DNA of 64,000 bases from JAJTHC01 sp044358835 (GTDB lineage Bacteria; Cyanobacteriota; Vampirovibrionia; Vampirovibrionales; JAJTHC01), in NCBI GenBank assembly GCA_044358835.1, contig JBIKNF010000006.1:1-64000 (forward strand), given 5' to 3'. Shown piece after piece: positions 63,611 to 64,000 of this stretch. Position numbers and translations under genes: made by a program. The notes below the pieces were generated by a model. It worked only from the letters and a program-made list of their open reading frames with translations. It was not told the origin of the DNA and did not search any database. Within the stretch, counting starts at the first letter, position 1. Each line of letters starts with the position of its first letter.

Positions 63611-63792
63611 ATAAACGGATAGTTGAAAAAGAGATACTTTATTATAAAAGGAACCGAAAGTATTGTCAAATTACGACAACAAGGCCAGTAACCGTTTTGG
63701 CGGTGTTGTTTAAATTAAAACTTTCCCGAATTGGAATTATCCTCTATACTGACAAAATAGATATGATGCGCTTTGGAGAGGAGCTTTTTTCA

Positions 63793-64000
63793 ATGGATTT
63801 TAAATTACTTATTTTTACCTTGCAACATGACTGGGCCGTGTTGTCTCCCATTGTGGTGGCGTCTTTGATTACAGGTGCCGTTGTATTTAAGCGCTTGAGC
63901 TTTTTCAAAAGCCAAGAACGTGAGTTAGAATCCTTTGTGCAACGCTTGCAACGTGAACTGGCCAAGCATAATTATGACAACGCCCTTGCCATTAGTGAAC
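63793..64000 (+). CDS. MotA/TolQ/ExbB-type proton channel, 5' part
   Basis: Only the first 69 residues lie in the window. They begin MDFKLLIFTLQHDWAVLSP, a membrane helix (about 17-33), then a cytoplasmic loop with ERELESFVQRLQRELAKHNYD and NALAISE, which is the usual topology and wording of ExbB/TolQ proteins. The ribosome-binding site GGAGAGGAG is nearby. It may power a TonB/Tol system rather than the flagellar motor; the rest of the gene is needed to tell. Confidence 0.75.
   Translation, partial: MDFKLLIFTLQHDWAVLSPIVVASLITGAVVFKRLSFFKSQERELESFVQRLQRELAKHNYDNALAISE

Overview
The window looks like chromosome of a non-photosynthetic, double-membraned, flagellated relative of Cyanobacteria (Vampirovibrio / Melainabacteria type). 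This is inference. The grounds are a major outer-membrane porin with an N-terminal S-layer-homology domain and coiled coil, as in cyanobacterial OprB/SomA porins, flagellar genes, a class 1B dihydroorotate dehydrogenase pair, and no photosynthesis gene. Genes are dense, many overlap by 4-8 bases, and both strands are used.

Layout. 1-305: hairpins and a short tandem repeat. 306-3017: two-component system. 3107-5030: tandem pair of related membrane proteins (the second carries a lipid-binding-like SRPBCC domain), then an AroH chorismate mutase. 5027-7775: penicillin-binding protein 1A and a YmdB-type phosphodiesterase. 7994-13540: an AT-rich hypothetical gene, a TPCP-type metal P-ATPase, a phosphopantetheinyl transferase, a queuosine-precursor transporter, coaE and cysK. 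13843-17748: murF-mraY-aminotransferase with a small Xre regulator upstream. 18016-26985: envelope and exopolysaccharide-type proteins: a TPR/beta-barrel protein resembling BcsC/PgaA, a secreted HExxH protein, a phage-virion-like orphan, a frame-disrupted small gene, and a GH9-like protein without the usual catalytic residues.

27081-35405: pyrK-pyrD, ychF, a Gly/Tyr-rich 21-residue-repeat protein, hpf, two uncharacterised proteins, rpe and a DUF374 acyltransferase. 35418-41487: flagellar export and basal-body operon fliF - FliG-position gene - fliH - flhA. 41591-46985: queD, a GH8 endoglucanase, folB, a CHAP-like hydrolase, fabZ, rlmN. 47481-54931: SLH porin, ruvC, a 21-22 bp-phased repeat array, xseA, a DUF47-Pit phosphate pair, dedA, rsmH. 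55213-63610: large uncharacterised membrane proteins, pnp, a second frame-disrupted gene with an 11-G tract, and a lone flgC. A truncated ExbB/TolQ/MotA gene runs off the right edge.

Points that most deserve a second look: seven phased GTGTGTC sites between ruvC and xseA (49931-50076); two small genes whose frames are broken by exactly one base inside long C tracts just after the start codon (24775-24782 and 61878-61888), consistent with slipped-strand switching or sequence error; a non-canonical gene in the fliG position; and a degenerate GH9 protein in a genome that also holds GH8 and a BcsC-like exporter. No tRNA, rRNA, CRISPR array or insertion sequence was seen.
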